Below, piece after piece: positions 18,715 through 27,392 of a DNA stretch of 64,000 bases. Below the pieces are notes generated by a model, which saw nothing but the letters and a program-made list of their open reading frames with translations, was not told the origin of the DNA and ran no database searches. Both the position numbers and the translations under genes were made by a program. This stretch comes from Rhizobium johnstonii 3841. GTDB lineage: Bacteria > Pseudomonadota > Alphaproteobacteria > Rhizobiales > Rhizobiaceae. The first letter of the stretch is position 1, and each line of letters begins with the position of its first letter. The stretch spans positions 434,001 to 498,000 of the forward strand of contig NC_008378.1 in assembly GCF_000009265.1 (NCBI RefSeq). Reading direction: 5' to 3'.

Positions 18715-19737
18715 ATGTCCGTTAATTCTCATATACAAAACGATGGCAGCCTCGCCCGACAGCTGGCGGTGCAGAGCATGTTGTTTCGGGAAACGGCGCA
18801 CAGCGGAACGGACCCGGATGAACTCTCGGAAATATTGTCGACGCCAACCTCCCCGATCAAGGTTGCGGCGGAAGGCAATATGCCGATTGCATACCACTGC
18901 AATTTCGTCTCCGTGGGAGAAGAGGTAACGGTAGCCGATTGTACCTACGAAGGCACAATCCTGATCAGGCGGGAGGCGCCCAGCGATAGGATGATCGTTT
19001 TTCTGCCGATGGCAGGAAACGCATCCTTCGAAGGCATGCGGGAGCAAATATATTCCATTCCCGCGCGTGGCACGATCCTTGAGGCAGGTCGTGCCGCGGG
19101 TGCTCGCCTGTTTGGGCCGCGCCGTCATTTCGGCCTGTTCGTCGATCAGGCGAAGATCATTAGCCACCTAACGCATATGTTCGAGAGAACGATCAGCGGC
19201 GACGTCGATTTTCATCCTCACATCGATCTGACGACCGGTCCCGGGCTTGTATTCCAGCAACTTGTCTCGAGCCTCCATCGCGGCCTCAGCGGCAACGGAC
19301 CGCTGCAACGCTCGCCGTTGGCGGCCAGCTTGCTCTGTGACGCGGCGATCTATCTGCTTCTGGAGACCTGCCCCAATCGTTATTCGAACGAGCTTGCGCT
19401 CCCTGCTCCAGCGCCGGCTCCACGCCATGTGAAATGGGCCATCGACTTCATGCAGGAACACATCGCCGAGCCGATTTCGCTCAACGACATTGCGATTGCA
19501 GCCAAAGTCAGCGTTCGGACTTTGCAACAGGGTTTCCGCCAGTTCAGGAATACGACCCCGATGTCCTACCTGCATGACCTTCGGATGGCCGCCGCCCATC
19601 GCGATTTGCTCGAGTCTGACGAGAAGCAAGCCATCGCCGACGTCGCGCTGCGATGGGGCTTTACGCATCTTGGGCGATTTTCTGCCGAATACAGGAAGCG
19701 TTTCGGCCAGTTGCCGTCACAGACCTTGAGGCGCTGA
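18715..19737 (+). CDS. AraC-family transcriptional regulator
   Basis: The 340-residue protein has an N-terminal effector domain of the AraC-binding-like type. A C-terminal AraC DNA-binding domain with two helix-turn-helix units follows (SLNDIAIAAKVSVRTLQQGF, then DVALRWGFTHLGRFSAEYRK). The ATG at 18715 is preferred since GAGG lies 8 bases upstream; an in-frame upstream start at 18667 lacks a ribosome site. Its target is not evident. It is followed by the convergent aminotransferase gene and preceded by dadA. Confidence 0.92.
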   Translation: MSVNSHIQNDGSLARQLAVQSMLFRETAHSGTDPDELSEILSTPTSPIKVAAEGNMPIAYHCNFVSVGEEVTVADCTYEGTILIRREAPSDRMIVFLPMAGNASFEGMREQIYSIPARGTILEAGRAAGARLFGPRRHFGLFVDQAKIISHLTHMFERTISGDVDFHPHIDLTTGPGLVFQQLVSSLHRGLSGNGPLQRSPLAASLLCDAAIYLLLETCPNRYSNELALPAPAPAPRHVKWAIDFMQEHIAEPISLNDIAIAAKVSVRTLQQGFRQFRNTTPMSYLHDLRMAAAHRDLLESDEKQAIADVALRWGFTHLGRFSAEYRKRFGQLPSQTLRR

Positions 19738-19818
19738 GCTCTATCTCGGCGTGGATGATTCCGTCGACGATGGACCAGGCGTCCGATCGCCGACGGGAGC
19801 GGCACGCGGGATACGGAT

Positions 19819-21153
19819 CTATGCCGCGCGCTTCAGGGCATCACCGAGGATCGAAACGATCGTGTCGATCTGGCTTTTCTCGATAATGAGCGGCGGGGAG
19901 AGGGCGATAATGTCGCCGGTTACCCGGATCAACAGGCCCTTGTTGAAGCAGTCAACGAAGATGTCATAGGCGCGGGTTCCAGGCGCCCCGTCACGAGAAG
20001 CCAGTTCGACTGCGCCGACCAGTCCGAGATTGCGGATGTCGACGACATGAGGCAGGCCTTTCAGTGAATGGAGGGCCTCCTGCCAGTACTCGGCCAAATC
20101 GGCTGCGCGGGTCAGCAGGCCTTCCTCCTCGTAGATCTCCAGAGTAGCGAGCCCGGCCGCACAGGCGACCGGATGGCCGGAATAGGTGTAGCCATGGAAG
20201 AGTTCGATCGCGTTATCGGGTCCGACCATCAGGCCGTCATAGACCTTCCTGCTGGCAAAGACCGCGCCCATGGGGATCGAGCCGTTGGTGATGCCTTTTG
20301 CCGTGGTGATCAGGTCGGGCACGACGCCGAAGTAGTCGGCCGCGAAAGGAGTGCCGAGACGTCCGAAGCCGGTGATGACCTCGTCGAAGATCAGCAGGAT
20401 TCCGTGCTTGTCGGCGGTTGCGCGCAGTTTCTCCAGATAGCCCTTCGCAGGCAGAACCACGCCTGCCGATCCCGACATCGGCTCGACGATGACCGCTGCG
20501 ATGGTTTCGGCGCCGTGCAGTTGCACCAGGCGCTCGAGATCGTCCGCCAGTTCCACGCCGTGAGCGGGAAGACCCTTTGAGAACGCATTGCGCTCGATGT
20601 CGAGCGTGTGGCGCATATGGTCGGCCGGTATTTGCGGGAAGACCCGCCGGTTGTTGACGAGACCGCCGACGGAAATGCCGCCGAACCCGACGCCATGATA
20701 TCCCTTCTCGCGCCCGATGATCCGCGTGCGGGTGCCCTGGCCGATCGCCCGCTGATAGGCGATGGCGATCTTCAGCGCCGTATCGACCGATTCCGAGCCT
20801 GAGCCGGTGAAGAATATCCTGTCGAGCTTGGCTTCCGGGCCGCCCGGCGCGTTCGCAGCCAGTTTTGAGGCGAAGTCGAAGGCGATCGGATGCCCCATCT
20901 GAAAGGTCGGCGCATAGTCCAGCGTTGCAAGCTGTCGCTCGACGGCATGGGCGATCTTCTTGCGGCCGTGGCCGGCATTGCAGCACCAGAGCCCGGCGGT
21001 GCCGTCAAGCACCTGATGTCCATCGACGTCGGTGTAGTACATTCCCTCCGCGGCTGCGAGAAGCCGCGGCGTGGCCTTGAATTGCCGGTTCGCGGTGAAT
21101 GGCATCCAGAAATTTTCGAGTACGGGCGCGTTCGTTTTGCTGATCTGGTCCAT
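19819..21153 (-). CDS. Class III aminotransferase, beta-alanine/omega-amino acid--pyruvate type
   Basis: The 444-residue protein is an omega-aminotransferase. Motifs are NFWMPFTANRQFK at the N-terminus, the PLP-aspartate region LLIFDEVITGFGRLG near residue 255, and the PLP-lysine TTAKGITNGSIPMGAV near residue 285. The N-terminal MPFTxNRxFK pattern is characteristic of beta-alanine--pyruvate transaminases. The start at 21153 is supported by AAGGAGG upstream; an earlier in-frame start at 21207 has no ribosome site. It is divergent from a PuuR-like regulator, fitting use of omega-amino acids such as beta-alanine or polyamine products. Confidence 0.92.
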   Translation of the reverse strand: MDQISKTNAPVLENFWMPFTANRQFKATPRLLAAAEGMYYTDVDGHQVLDGTAGLWCCNAGHGRKKIAHAVERQLATLDYAPTFQMGHPIAFDFASKLAANAPGGPEAKLDRIFFTGSGSESVDTALKIAIAYQRAIGQGTRTRIIGREKGYHGVGFGGISVGGLVNNRRVFPQIPADHMRHTLDIERNAFSKGLPAHGVELADDLERLVQLHGAETIAAVIVEPMSGSAGVVLPAKGYLEKLRATADKHGILLIFDEVITGFGRLGTPFAADYFGVVPDLITTAKGITNGSIPMGAVFASRKVYDGLMVGPDNAIELFHGYTYSGHPVACAAGLATLEIYEEEGLLTRAADLAEYWQEALHSLKGLPHVVDIRNLGLVGAVELASRDGAPGTRAYDIFVDCFNKGLLIRVTGDIIALSPPLIIEKSQIDTIVSILGDALKRAA

Positions 21154-21232
21154 CCTGGCCTCCTTTGGGGATGGCGCCGAGAATGTCAGTTTCCCTCTGA
21201 CAAACAAGTCCTTTTCTTTGCTGTTGCAAGCT

Positions 21233-21245
21233 ATTGAAATTCAAT
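21233..21245. promoter_or_regulatory. Palindrome between the aminotransferase and XRE-cupin genes
   Basis: ATTGAA-A-TTCAAT is a perfect 13-base dyad in the 143-base divergent promoter region. It is AT-rich like operators of PuuR-type regulators and is the strongest dyad seen there. Function as operator is inference. Confidence 0.45.
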
Positions 21246-21296
21246 GGATTTGGAGATAAATTTTAGATATTCTGGACAACGCAAACGAGCCGCATC

Positions 21297-21845
21297 ATGT
21301 CAGTCGATATCGGCAGCCGCCTTCGCTATCTCCGCATCGCCAATAAGCTTTCCCAGCGAGAGCTCGCCAAGCGCACCGGCGTGCCGAACTCGACGATCTC
21401 GCTCATCGAATCGAACGCCTCCAACCCGTCGGTCGGAGCCTTGAAGCGAATTCTGGACGGCATCCCCATCGGGCTCGCTGAATTCTTCGCCTTCGAGCCC
21501 GAGCGTCCAAGGAAGGCCTTCTATGCGGCCGAGGAGCTGGTGGAGATCGGCAAGGGCGCCATTTCCTACAGGCAGGTTGGAGAAAACCTGTTCGGCCGCA
21601 GCCTGCAAATCCTCAAGGAATGCTACCAGCCGGGTGCGGACACCGGAAAGGTTCCCCTTGTTCACGAGGGGGAAGAGGGCGGGATCGTGCTCTCGGGAAG
21701 GCTCGAGGTGACGGTCGATGACGAGCGGCGGATCCTTGGAGCGGGTGACGCCTACTATTTCGAAAGCAGACGCCCGCACCGCTTCCGCTGCGTCGGACCG
21801 GTGCCCTGCGAGGTCATCAGCGCCTGCACGCCGCCGACTTTCTAG
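21297..21845 (+). CDS. XRE-family regulator with cupin domain (PuuR-like)
   Basis: The 182-residue protein has an N-terminal XRE helix-turn-helix (LRYLRIANKLSQRELAKRTG, then VPNSTISLIESNASNPSVGAL). A C-terminal cupin sensor domain follows, with VHEGEEGGIVLSGRLEVTV and AGDAYYFESRRPHRFRC. This layout is that of PuuR, the putrescine-utilisation repressor. It is divergent from the omega-aminotransferase gene and probably represses it until a polyamine or omega-amino acid is present. Its stop codon overlaps the stop of the convergent reductase gene within a shared CTAG. Confidence 0.92.
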   Translation: MSVDIGSRLRYLRIANKLSQRELAKRTGVPNSTISLIESNASNPSVGALKRILDGIPIGLAEFFAFEPERPRKAFYAAEELVEIGKGAISYRQVGENLFGRSLQILKECYQPGADTGKVPLVHEGEEGGIVLSGRLEVTVDDERRILGAGDAYYFESRRPHRFRCVGPVPCEVISACTPPTF

Positions 21846-22624
21846 TTCTTGCCCTCGATGCGGGCAAGCACCCCGTCGAGTGCAGCGGTCAGCGCGGCAA
21901 GGCCGCCCTTCTTCTCGAAGTCTGAGAAAACCTGCTCGTTCAGTCCGCCCTTGGTCGCGAATTCGCGGCTCAGCGCGCTGAACGGTTCGTTGCCGGGGCT
22001 GTTCGCTTTCTGCGCGAGGCTTGCAAAGAGCGGGGCAATGTAGGCCTGTCCCTTCGCCTTTTCGAGGCCGCCTCTTTCCAGCCAGACGGCAACCTGCTCC
22101 ATGATGCCGAAATAGGTCGACATCATTGCGCTCGCTGCCGCGAGAAGATCATACTCCTTCCTCGACTGGCATTGGACAGCCGTTCCGAGCGCATCGAAAA
22201 GCGCTGCGACGGCGGTATCAGGCGGATAGACGGCAGTGACGCCTTGCCGGCCGGCGACGAAGGGCAGGGGGATCGCCTGCACCAGATGCACGTCGGCGGC
22301 GATCCATTCGGAGAGAGCCTGGCGCTCCGTCGCCGCAACGAGGCTGACGACCATTTGGCCATCCCTGAACGATAGCGCACGCACGACCTCCTCGGCGACC
22401 TGCGGCCGTATCGCCAGGAACACCATGTCGCTGCGTTCGACGACGTCCTGATTATCCTTGGCAATTCTCACAGTGGCGAATTCGTCGGCCAGCGTCGCGG
22501 CGATGTGGGCGCTTCGTGGAGACACGTGAATTTGGGAGGCATAGGCCGGCTCGGTGAGAAGCCCGCGAACCATGGCCTCGGTAATCGCGCCGGTGCCGAC
22601 GAAGCCGATACTGTCGATTTTCAT
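21842..22624 (-). CDS. Pyrroline-5-carboxylate reductase-like protein
   Basis: The 260-residue protein starts with a Rossmann motif (GFVGTGAITEAMVRGLL) and has the ProC pattern MVFLAIRPQVAEEVV near residue 70, ending in a helical dimerisation domain. ProC enzymes reduce 1-pyrroline-5-carboxylate to proline with NAD(P)H. This copy departs from housekeeping ProC in its C-terminal half, which lacks a clear match to the usual glycine/threonine-rich segment, so another cyclic imine or an accessory role is possible. The start at 22624 follows GGAG by 7 bases. Confidence 0.78.
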   Translation of the reverse strand: MKIDSIGFVGTGAITEAMVRGLLTEPAYASQIHVSPRSAHIAATLADEFATVRIAKDNQDVVERSDMVFLAIRPQVAEEVVRALSFRDGQMVVSLVAATERQALSEWIAADVHLVQAIPLPFVAGRQGVTAVYPPDTAVAALFDALGTAVQCQSRKEYDLLAAASAMMSTYFGIMEQVAVWLERGGLEKAKGQAYIAPLFASLAQKANSPGNEPFSALSREFATKGGLNEQVFSDFEKKGGLAALTAALDGVLARIEGKN

Positions 22625-22664
22625 TTGATTACTCCGCAGCCCGCAGCGGGCCCAATGCGACATC

Positions 22665-22833
22665 CCCGTGCCGAACTACATCACCTACAAACGGCAAGAC
22701 GGCGGTTACCGCCTTCACCCAGAACTTCGCCTGCGACTATGCACCCGACAAGATCGGGGTCAATGCCGTCTGCCCCGGCGAAATCCATACGCCGATGCAT
22801 GACGCCGTTATTTGCGCGCTGGCGGATGCCTGA
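22665..22833 (+). pseudogene. Remnant of a short-chain dehydrogenase gene (C-terminal piece)
   Basis: Translating from 22696 gives TAVTAFTQNFACDYAPDKIG followed by VNAVCPGEIHTPM, the classical SDR segment after the YxxxK motif, then a stop at 22831. Just upstream, NYITYK (the YxxxK neighbourhood) is found but in another frame, so a frameshift lies near 22690. The N-terminal half of the gene is absent because the ProC-like gene starts there. This is a decayed fragment. Confidence 0.65.
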
Positions 22834-22911
22834 TCCTGCTTTTGTTTCGGATTTCATCCGGTTACAAGGCGAGGAGGCTGCGAACATTCGACCGAACGGA
22901 AGGCATCGATC

Positions 22912-23769
22912 TTGAATCTCCTGCGTCGCGCGCTCTTGGCGTCCATCGGGGCGATGATCGGCTGGAAACCGTCATCGGCCAAGGAAATCAGCCCGGCTTC
23001 CGGCGAGGAAACGGTGACCCAAAACGAGGCGGAGGAATCGTCGGTGACGCCCCGGCATGTCTTATGTTTCCTCGGCAAGGGACGTGACCTCAGCCCCTTG
23101 TCCGAAGCGGCATCGCAGGCGATCCGTGACTTCGCCACCGGCTTCAGCATCGACGGGGACTATTCCCAGGCCGAGCCTGATGACCGTATGAGCCAGTCAT
23201 TCGCCGTGTGCTGGGATCGGGTCGAAGCCGATGCGTGGAGCCCGGCAGACGAGGAGGCCGTCGCCGATCATCAGTCGGTCCTCTATGTCCTCGGGCCGAG
23301 CATGGCGCAGGCGGGGACGGTGAAGGTTTCGATGCTGGCGCTGCGCCTCGTTGAACGGCTGATCGGTGCGGGAGCGGTTGCGGTAAAGGGCGAAAGCGCC
23401 GGCATTGCCCATGGCCTCGACCGATGGAGCGAGCTGATCGGGCAAGGCGCCGAGGCGGTAAAGGCCGCCGACCCGCTGACCCAGCAACGGATCGGCCGGC
23501 TGGCCTTTGCGAAGCGGCCGCTATCGGTTCCGGGATACCTGGAGAGCGTCGGTTTCCATCTCGTCGGATTGCCGGAGGTCTATGTGCCTGAGACGGCCGG
23601 CAGCGAAAGGCAGATCGTCGCCATCATGGATGCGGTTGCCGACGAGATCGCGCAGCAGGGCCTCGAGCCGACGCTCAAGGAGCGCCGTGCAAGCCTCTCC
23701 TTCGATTCGACTTACGAACCGGATGAGTTCAAGTTCAACCCATACGGCATAGTCAAGCTGCCCAAGTGA
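22912..23769 (+). CDS. Uncharacterised protein
   Basis: The 285-residue protein is not recognised. It begins at a TTG (22912) eight bases after GGAAGG. The first 24 residues are hydrophobic with two arginines (NLLRRALLASIGAMIGW), which could be a weak membrane anchor. The rest is soluble with an alternating alpha/beta pattern: HVLCFLGKGRDL near residue 48, FAVCWDRVEADAW near residue 97, HQSVLYVLGPSM near residue 120 and a GAVAVKGESAGIAHG segment near residue 154. The end is FNPYGIVKLPK. It stands alone between an SDR remnant and the convergent Tad-like genes. Codon use looks like a real gene. Confidence 0.65.
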   Translation: MNLLRRALLASIGAMIGWKPSSAKEISPASGEETVTQNEAEESSVTPRHVLCFLGKGRDLSPLSEAASQAIRDFATGFSIDGDYSQAEPDDRMSQSFAVCWDRVEADAWSPADEEAVADHQSVLYVLGPSMAQAGTVKVSMLALRLVERLIGAGAVAVKGESAGIAHGLDRWSELIGQGAEAVKAADPLTQQRIGRLAFAKRPLSVPGYLESVGFHLVGLPEVYVPETAGSERQIVAIMDAVADEIAQQGLEPTLKERRASLSFDSTYEPDEFKFNPYGIVKLPK

Positions 23770-23806
23770 GCCTGGGCTGTCGTCCCGCAGGGCTTCGATT
23801 TCCGGT

Positions 23807-24391
23807 TTAGTTGTAAGTGATCGTGTCGCCGACCCTCGGGCGATTGAAGTAATGGCGATCGAAGCTGTAGCCATTCTGCCCGGTGAAATTCGAAAAGAAC
23901 GCCGAGACCGGCGTCGTCAATGTGTACTGCACCCGGGTCAGCACCACCTGCACGCCGTCATCCTGGATCTCCGAAGGGACCTCGATTGTGCTCGCCGAGC
24001 CGGAGGTAAGAGCGGAGGTGTTGAGCGCTGCAGACCAGTTGACCGTCGCGCTGCCGCTCTTGGCGATATCGTCCACCGCCAGCGTGATCGTCAGCCCGGT
24101 CGTGTCATAGGGCTGCAGGATGAAGCTGGCGCCGGAGAGAAGCTTGGCGACATCGGATTTCGTCCAGGAGCCCTGCTGTGAAATCATGTCGCCTGTGGAA
24201 GAGGCGATCTCATCTATCTTTCGGCTGACTGTGAGTGCATGGCCGAGATCGACGGTGCCGAACAGGAGCATCACCAGGATCGGCAACACCAGCGCGAATT
24301 CCACACCCGAAGCCGCCGACCGGTCGCACAGGAGATGACGGGCGCGGGATCGGGCGAAGCGGAAGAAGGACAGGCTCCGTTTTATGATCAT
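23807..24391 (-). CDS. TadE/TadG-like pseudopilin-type envelope protein
   Basis: The 194-residue protein has a basic N-terminus ending in RSAASGVEFALVLPILVMLLFGTVDLGHAL, split here as a Glu-containing cleavage-like motif (GVEFALVLP) followed by one hydrophobic helix. This is the TadE-like N-domain processed by TadV-type prepilin peptidases. The remainder is a periplasmic beta-rich domain. The start at 24391 lies next to the stop of the preceding Tad-like gene (24393). It forms an operon with two related genes upstream. No tadA, tadB or tadC is nearby. Confidence 0.8.
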   Translation of the reverse strand: MIIKRSLSFFRFARSRARHLLCDRSAASGVEFALVLPILVMLLFGTVDLGHALTVSRKIDEIASSTGDMISQQGSWTKSDVAKLLSGASFILQPYDTTGLTITLAVDDIAKSGSATVNWSAALNTSALTSGSASTIEVPSEIQDDGVQVVLTRVQYTLTTPVSAFFSNFTGQNGYSFDRHYFNRPRVGDTITYN

Positions 24392-24392
24392 G

Positions 24393-24923
24393 TCAGAAAG
24401 GCTCGTTGCGGAACAGAACGGAAGATCCGAGCAGGTAGCGGCCGTCCGAAAGCTTGGCGCTCGACAGGCTGAAGAAATTGACGACGGCTGTCCATGGCAG
24501 GAATGTCTGAACCAGGATGTAGTCGCTGCCCTTGCCGATATCATAGGTCTCGGTGACAGTGAGATTGCCGCTGTCGTCGATGGGGTCGGCGCTGGCGGCG
24601 GACGAGAGGTCGGAAAGCACGTTCACCTTGACCAGCAGACCGCTGGAGCAGCTGAACGAGAGAAGCATGTCGTTGCAAATCCCGGCCTTGAAATCGGCCA
24701 GCGTGATGTTGGAGGACGCAACCTCGCCGGTGCGGATCATCCGGGAGATCTTGTGCACCGAAGCGTCCAGCGCCGAGTTGACGAAGAACATTAGCGACAC
24801 TTCGATAATGCCGAATATCATGATGAAGAGCGGCAGAGCCAGGATCGCAAATTCGATCGCTGCGACCCCTTTGCGGTCGCCAAGCAGACGGCGCAACGAT
24901 GCGAAGTGTTTCCCTCGCCTCAT
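24393..24923 (-). CDS. TadE-family protein
   Basis: The 176-residue protein shows the TadE motif: DRKGVAAIEFAILALPLF near residue 15 followed by a hydrophobic helix up to about residue 40. Two cysteines (GICNDMLLSFSCS) may form a disulfide in the periplasmic part. TadE proteins are pseudopilins with a role in Flp pilus assembly or surface attachment. Its ATG overlaps the stop of the TadG-like gene by 4 bases (ATGA), indicating coupling. Length is typical for the family. Confidence 0.85.
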   Translation of the reverse strand: MRRGKHFASLRRLLGDRKGVAAIEFAILALPLFIMIFGIIEVSLMFFVNSALDASVHKISRMIRTGEVASSNITLADFKAGICNDMLLSFSCSSGLLVKVNVLSDLSSAASADPIDDSGNLTVTETYDIGKGSDYILVQTFLPWTAVVNFFSLSSAKLSDGRYLLGSSVLFRNEPF

Positions 24924-26305
24924 TGGGTCAGCCGGACGGATGCGAGATATTGGGTGAAAAGCGCCGACAGACCTGCGGTGATCTCGGTCGACGACGACGC
25001 GGATATGAACAGGCTCTTGGAGGATGCGCAGTCGGAAAGCGCATAGGGAATGTAATCCCGTCTCGTGATGCTGGTCGACACGCCGCTTTGCATGGTGCCG
25101 CCGTAGGTGCTCTTCCAGCTGGCGCTTGCCATGGTCGAGCCCACAGTGGCGTTGTAACCCCAGTCCGAGGTGATCGGCAGGTATTCGGTATAAAGAACCG
25201 CCATGGTGGCGGACTGATTTTTGACGTAGGCGCACCAATCCGGATTAAGCGGCGCGACTTTGTTCCAGTATGCCCCGTACGTCGCCTGCCCGTTCTTCCA
25301 TGTCACCTTGTCAGTCACCCATTCGCGCTGCGACTGGACGCCGTCCGTCAGCAGGAGAACCAGCTTGAGCGGCGAGCCCGAGGATGTTCCGTCCCCGCCT
25401 GTGCCGACTTTCTGTTTCAGCGTCGCCAGAGAGACGTCAAAATAGGTGGCTGCCTTCGAGGTCGCGCTGGTCAGGCCGTAACTTGCGTCCGCAAGGCGAT
25501 TGCGCGCCGTGTCCGTGCTGAGCGTCGGGGTCAGAACTTCCGTGAGGGTATCGCCGAGGCTATATAATCCGACCTTGATGCGTTGATGATTGCTGTCGGA
25601 GTCGTCGATCATGTCGAGCACGTCTCTGACGGCGTCACCGGCAACATCGGCGCGCAGCTTAATGGTCTTGGCCGCGCTGTATTCGTAATTGTTGGCGTAT
25701 TTCGTCTTGCCGACAGTGTGCGCATCGCCCGTGTGGCAGGCGAACTGGCATCCGATGCCGGAATACATGGCCGACTGGCCGGCCGTTGTTGCCGCCAGAA
25801 GCATCGACGGCGATGTGTCGATGACGATATAGACATTGAGATAGGAGGTGGCCGGCCCCTTGACGGCGCTTGCCACGCTGACGTCGACGGTGTCGATGTT
25901 GGCGATCTTCATCAGCGTCGTAGGAACCGTGCCGCTGGCCGTCGCGGTGATCTTATGGTTTGAGGTATCGATGTCGATGTCGCCAAGCGTATAGCTGTTT
26001 TCCACCTGCGCGTGGAACCAGTCTGCAACCTTTTCCTTGAGGGCGTCGGTGTCGTCGGTATCGATCTCTTTGACTGCGGCGATCAGGGCCGTGTCGAGAT
26101 CGCTCTGCATCCTCTGGCGGACATTGTAGGTACGGATATAGTCAAAGCTCGCGCCGACTGCGACGATCATCGGCACCAGGGTGAGGGCAACAACGATCGC
26201 GACATTGCCGCCCCTGTCCCTTCCGAGGCCGCGAAAGGCTTTGAAGACCCTGCCAATTGAATATGAAAGACCCGAGCGCAATAAAACCACCGTCAAATAA
26301 GTCAT
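24920..26305 (-). CDS. TadG-like protein with von Willebrand factor A domain
   Basis: The 461-residue protein begins with a basic stretch and a TadG-like hydrophobic segment (GGNVAIVVALTLVPMIVAVG near residue 32). A vWA domain follows with the MIDAS motif DTSPS at residues 163-167 and LLLTDGVQSQ near residue 320. Such proteins are anchored in the inner membrane and face the periplasm, and belong to Flp pilus loci. First ATG is at 26305; an upstream in-frame TTG at 26317 is possible, and neither has a good ribosome site, so the start is uncertain. It is the first gene of the three-gene set. Confidence 0.82.
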   Translation of the reverse strand: MTYLTVVLLRSGLSYSIGRVFKAFRGLGRDRGGNVAIVVALTLVPMIVAVGASFDYIRTYNVRQRMQSDLDTALIAAVKEIDTDDTDALKEKVADWFHAQVENSYTLGDIDIDTSNHKITATASGTVPTTLMKIANIDTVDVSVASAVKGPATSYLNVYIVIDTSPSMLLAATTAGQSAMYSGIGCQFACHTGDAHTVGKTKYANNYEYSAAKTIKLRADVAGDAVRDVLDMIDDSDSNHQRIKVGLYSLGDTLTEVLTPTLSTDTARNRLADASYGLTSATSKAATYFDVSLATLKQKVGTGGDGTSSGSPLKLVLLLTDGVQSQREWVTDKVTWKNGQATYGAYWNKVAPLNPDWCAYVKNQSATMAVLYTEYLPITSDWGYNATVGSTMASASWKSTYGGTMQSGVSTSITRRDYIPYALSDCASSKSLFISASSSTEITAGLSALFTQYLASVRLTQ

Positions 26306-26999
26306 ACTAATGTGCAAGAAGTATCCGAAGTGCTTAAGTCTTTGTTAATTCCTGCGTTTTCCGACGGGACGCGGACTGCCGACGCAATGTTTCGTGCGCA
26401 AATTGTATATGTCTGCGAATTATGGATAGGCCGTGGAATGACATATCATCTCATTCATGCTGCGGGGATCCGCATGCGTGAGTGAAGCCGGACGCGGCGA
26501 TATGTCCGGCGCTCATCCGCGACCTCTCCAGCGTTTTCGTTCAACAGCCTGAGCTATCCAAGCACGGATATCAGCGCTTTGGCGGCAGGTTCTGCTCTTT
26601 CTCGGGCCGAAGACCAGGCCGACGAGGCTGGTGTGGGACATTTCCGCCAGGCCGGAAATTGGATAACCCAGCGATGACCGTGCGTATCAAGATTTCGCAT
26701 TCAGCGCTGGATCAGGAGGTCATGCAGGCGTTGTTGAACGCCCTGCGGGGACATGTTCCGATTGTTGAAGAAGTCGCTCACTATGCCGATCCAGCCTTCC
26801 GACTTCTGGGTCGGCATGGCCTGGGATTGGGCGCTCACTTCGCCCTTCCTGGCCGAAATTAGCCACTTAAACCCGGTCTTTATTCGGCTCCGACGAACTC
26901 AGTTTCTTCAGAAGCGCTTCGGAAAGAGGTTCAACAAACGGGGAAGACAGGAGATCAAGAACTTTCCCCGTTGACATTCTACCTACTAGAAGGTCATCA
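26306..26999. other. Gene-poor region upstream of the Tad-like operon
   Basis: No convincing gene is seen. AT-rich stretches near 26330-26450 probably hold the promoter of the minus-strand Tad-like genes. A 7-bp inverted repeat, ATTTCCG (26640-26646) and CGGAAAT (26653-26659), flanks a 6-base loop. A 36-codon open frame with a GGTAG ribosome-like site exists on the minus strand (26867-26977), but there is no homology to support it. The next identifiable item is the broken SRAP gene from about 27000. Confidence 0.5.
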
Positions 27000-27250
27000 G
27001 CAATCTTTCTGGGCGATCAGCGTACCGACAGAGACAGTCGAGGGGAGCCCGGGTCTGATCGTTATTGAGAAAGACGGTCGGCGCCTATTCAAATCTATGC
27101 CCTGGGGATTCCCGCTCCGGCTTCAGGGCATGAAACCTGACTCTAAACCCAAGCCTGTCAACAAATATCGCCGATCTTAAAAGGCATCTGGATCGGCCTT
27201 GCGCGCAAGCCGCAATGGCGTGCCTGATCCTGCTCACCGGCTTCGCCGAG
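27000..27250 (+). pseudogene. Broken SRAP (YedK/HMCES-type) gene fragment
   Basis: Translation in three successive frames gives pieces of an SOS-response-associated peptidase: ETVEGSPGLIVIEKDGRRL, then SMPWGFPLRLQGMKP and KPVN in one frame. NIADL follows after a frameshift near 27160, WIGLARKPQW near 27190, and CLILLTGFAE (27221-27250) after another shift. SRAP proteins bind abasic DNA through Cys2. Here both the N-terminal Cys region and the C-terminal half are missing, so this is a decayed relic. The family is recognised from memory of its conserved WGFP and CLIP-LT-FAE motifs. Confidence 0.65.
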
Positions 27251-27392
27251 ATAGTTGGCGACGGAGTGGTCCTCGGTTCAGATCCCTTCAAGCCGCCACA
27301 CTCAAAACGTAGGGAGCAGTCGGTGAGGTCTAATCCGTTTAAAACTCGGAGTTCACACACACCGCATGCCATTTTTTAGAAGTTAAAACGAC

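Noticed and set aside
26867..26977. Minus-strand 36-codon frame with a ribosome-like site
   Set aside because: No homology or context support; it lies in decayed DNA next to the SRAP relic.
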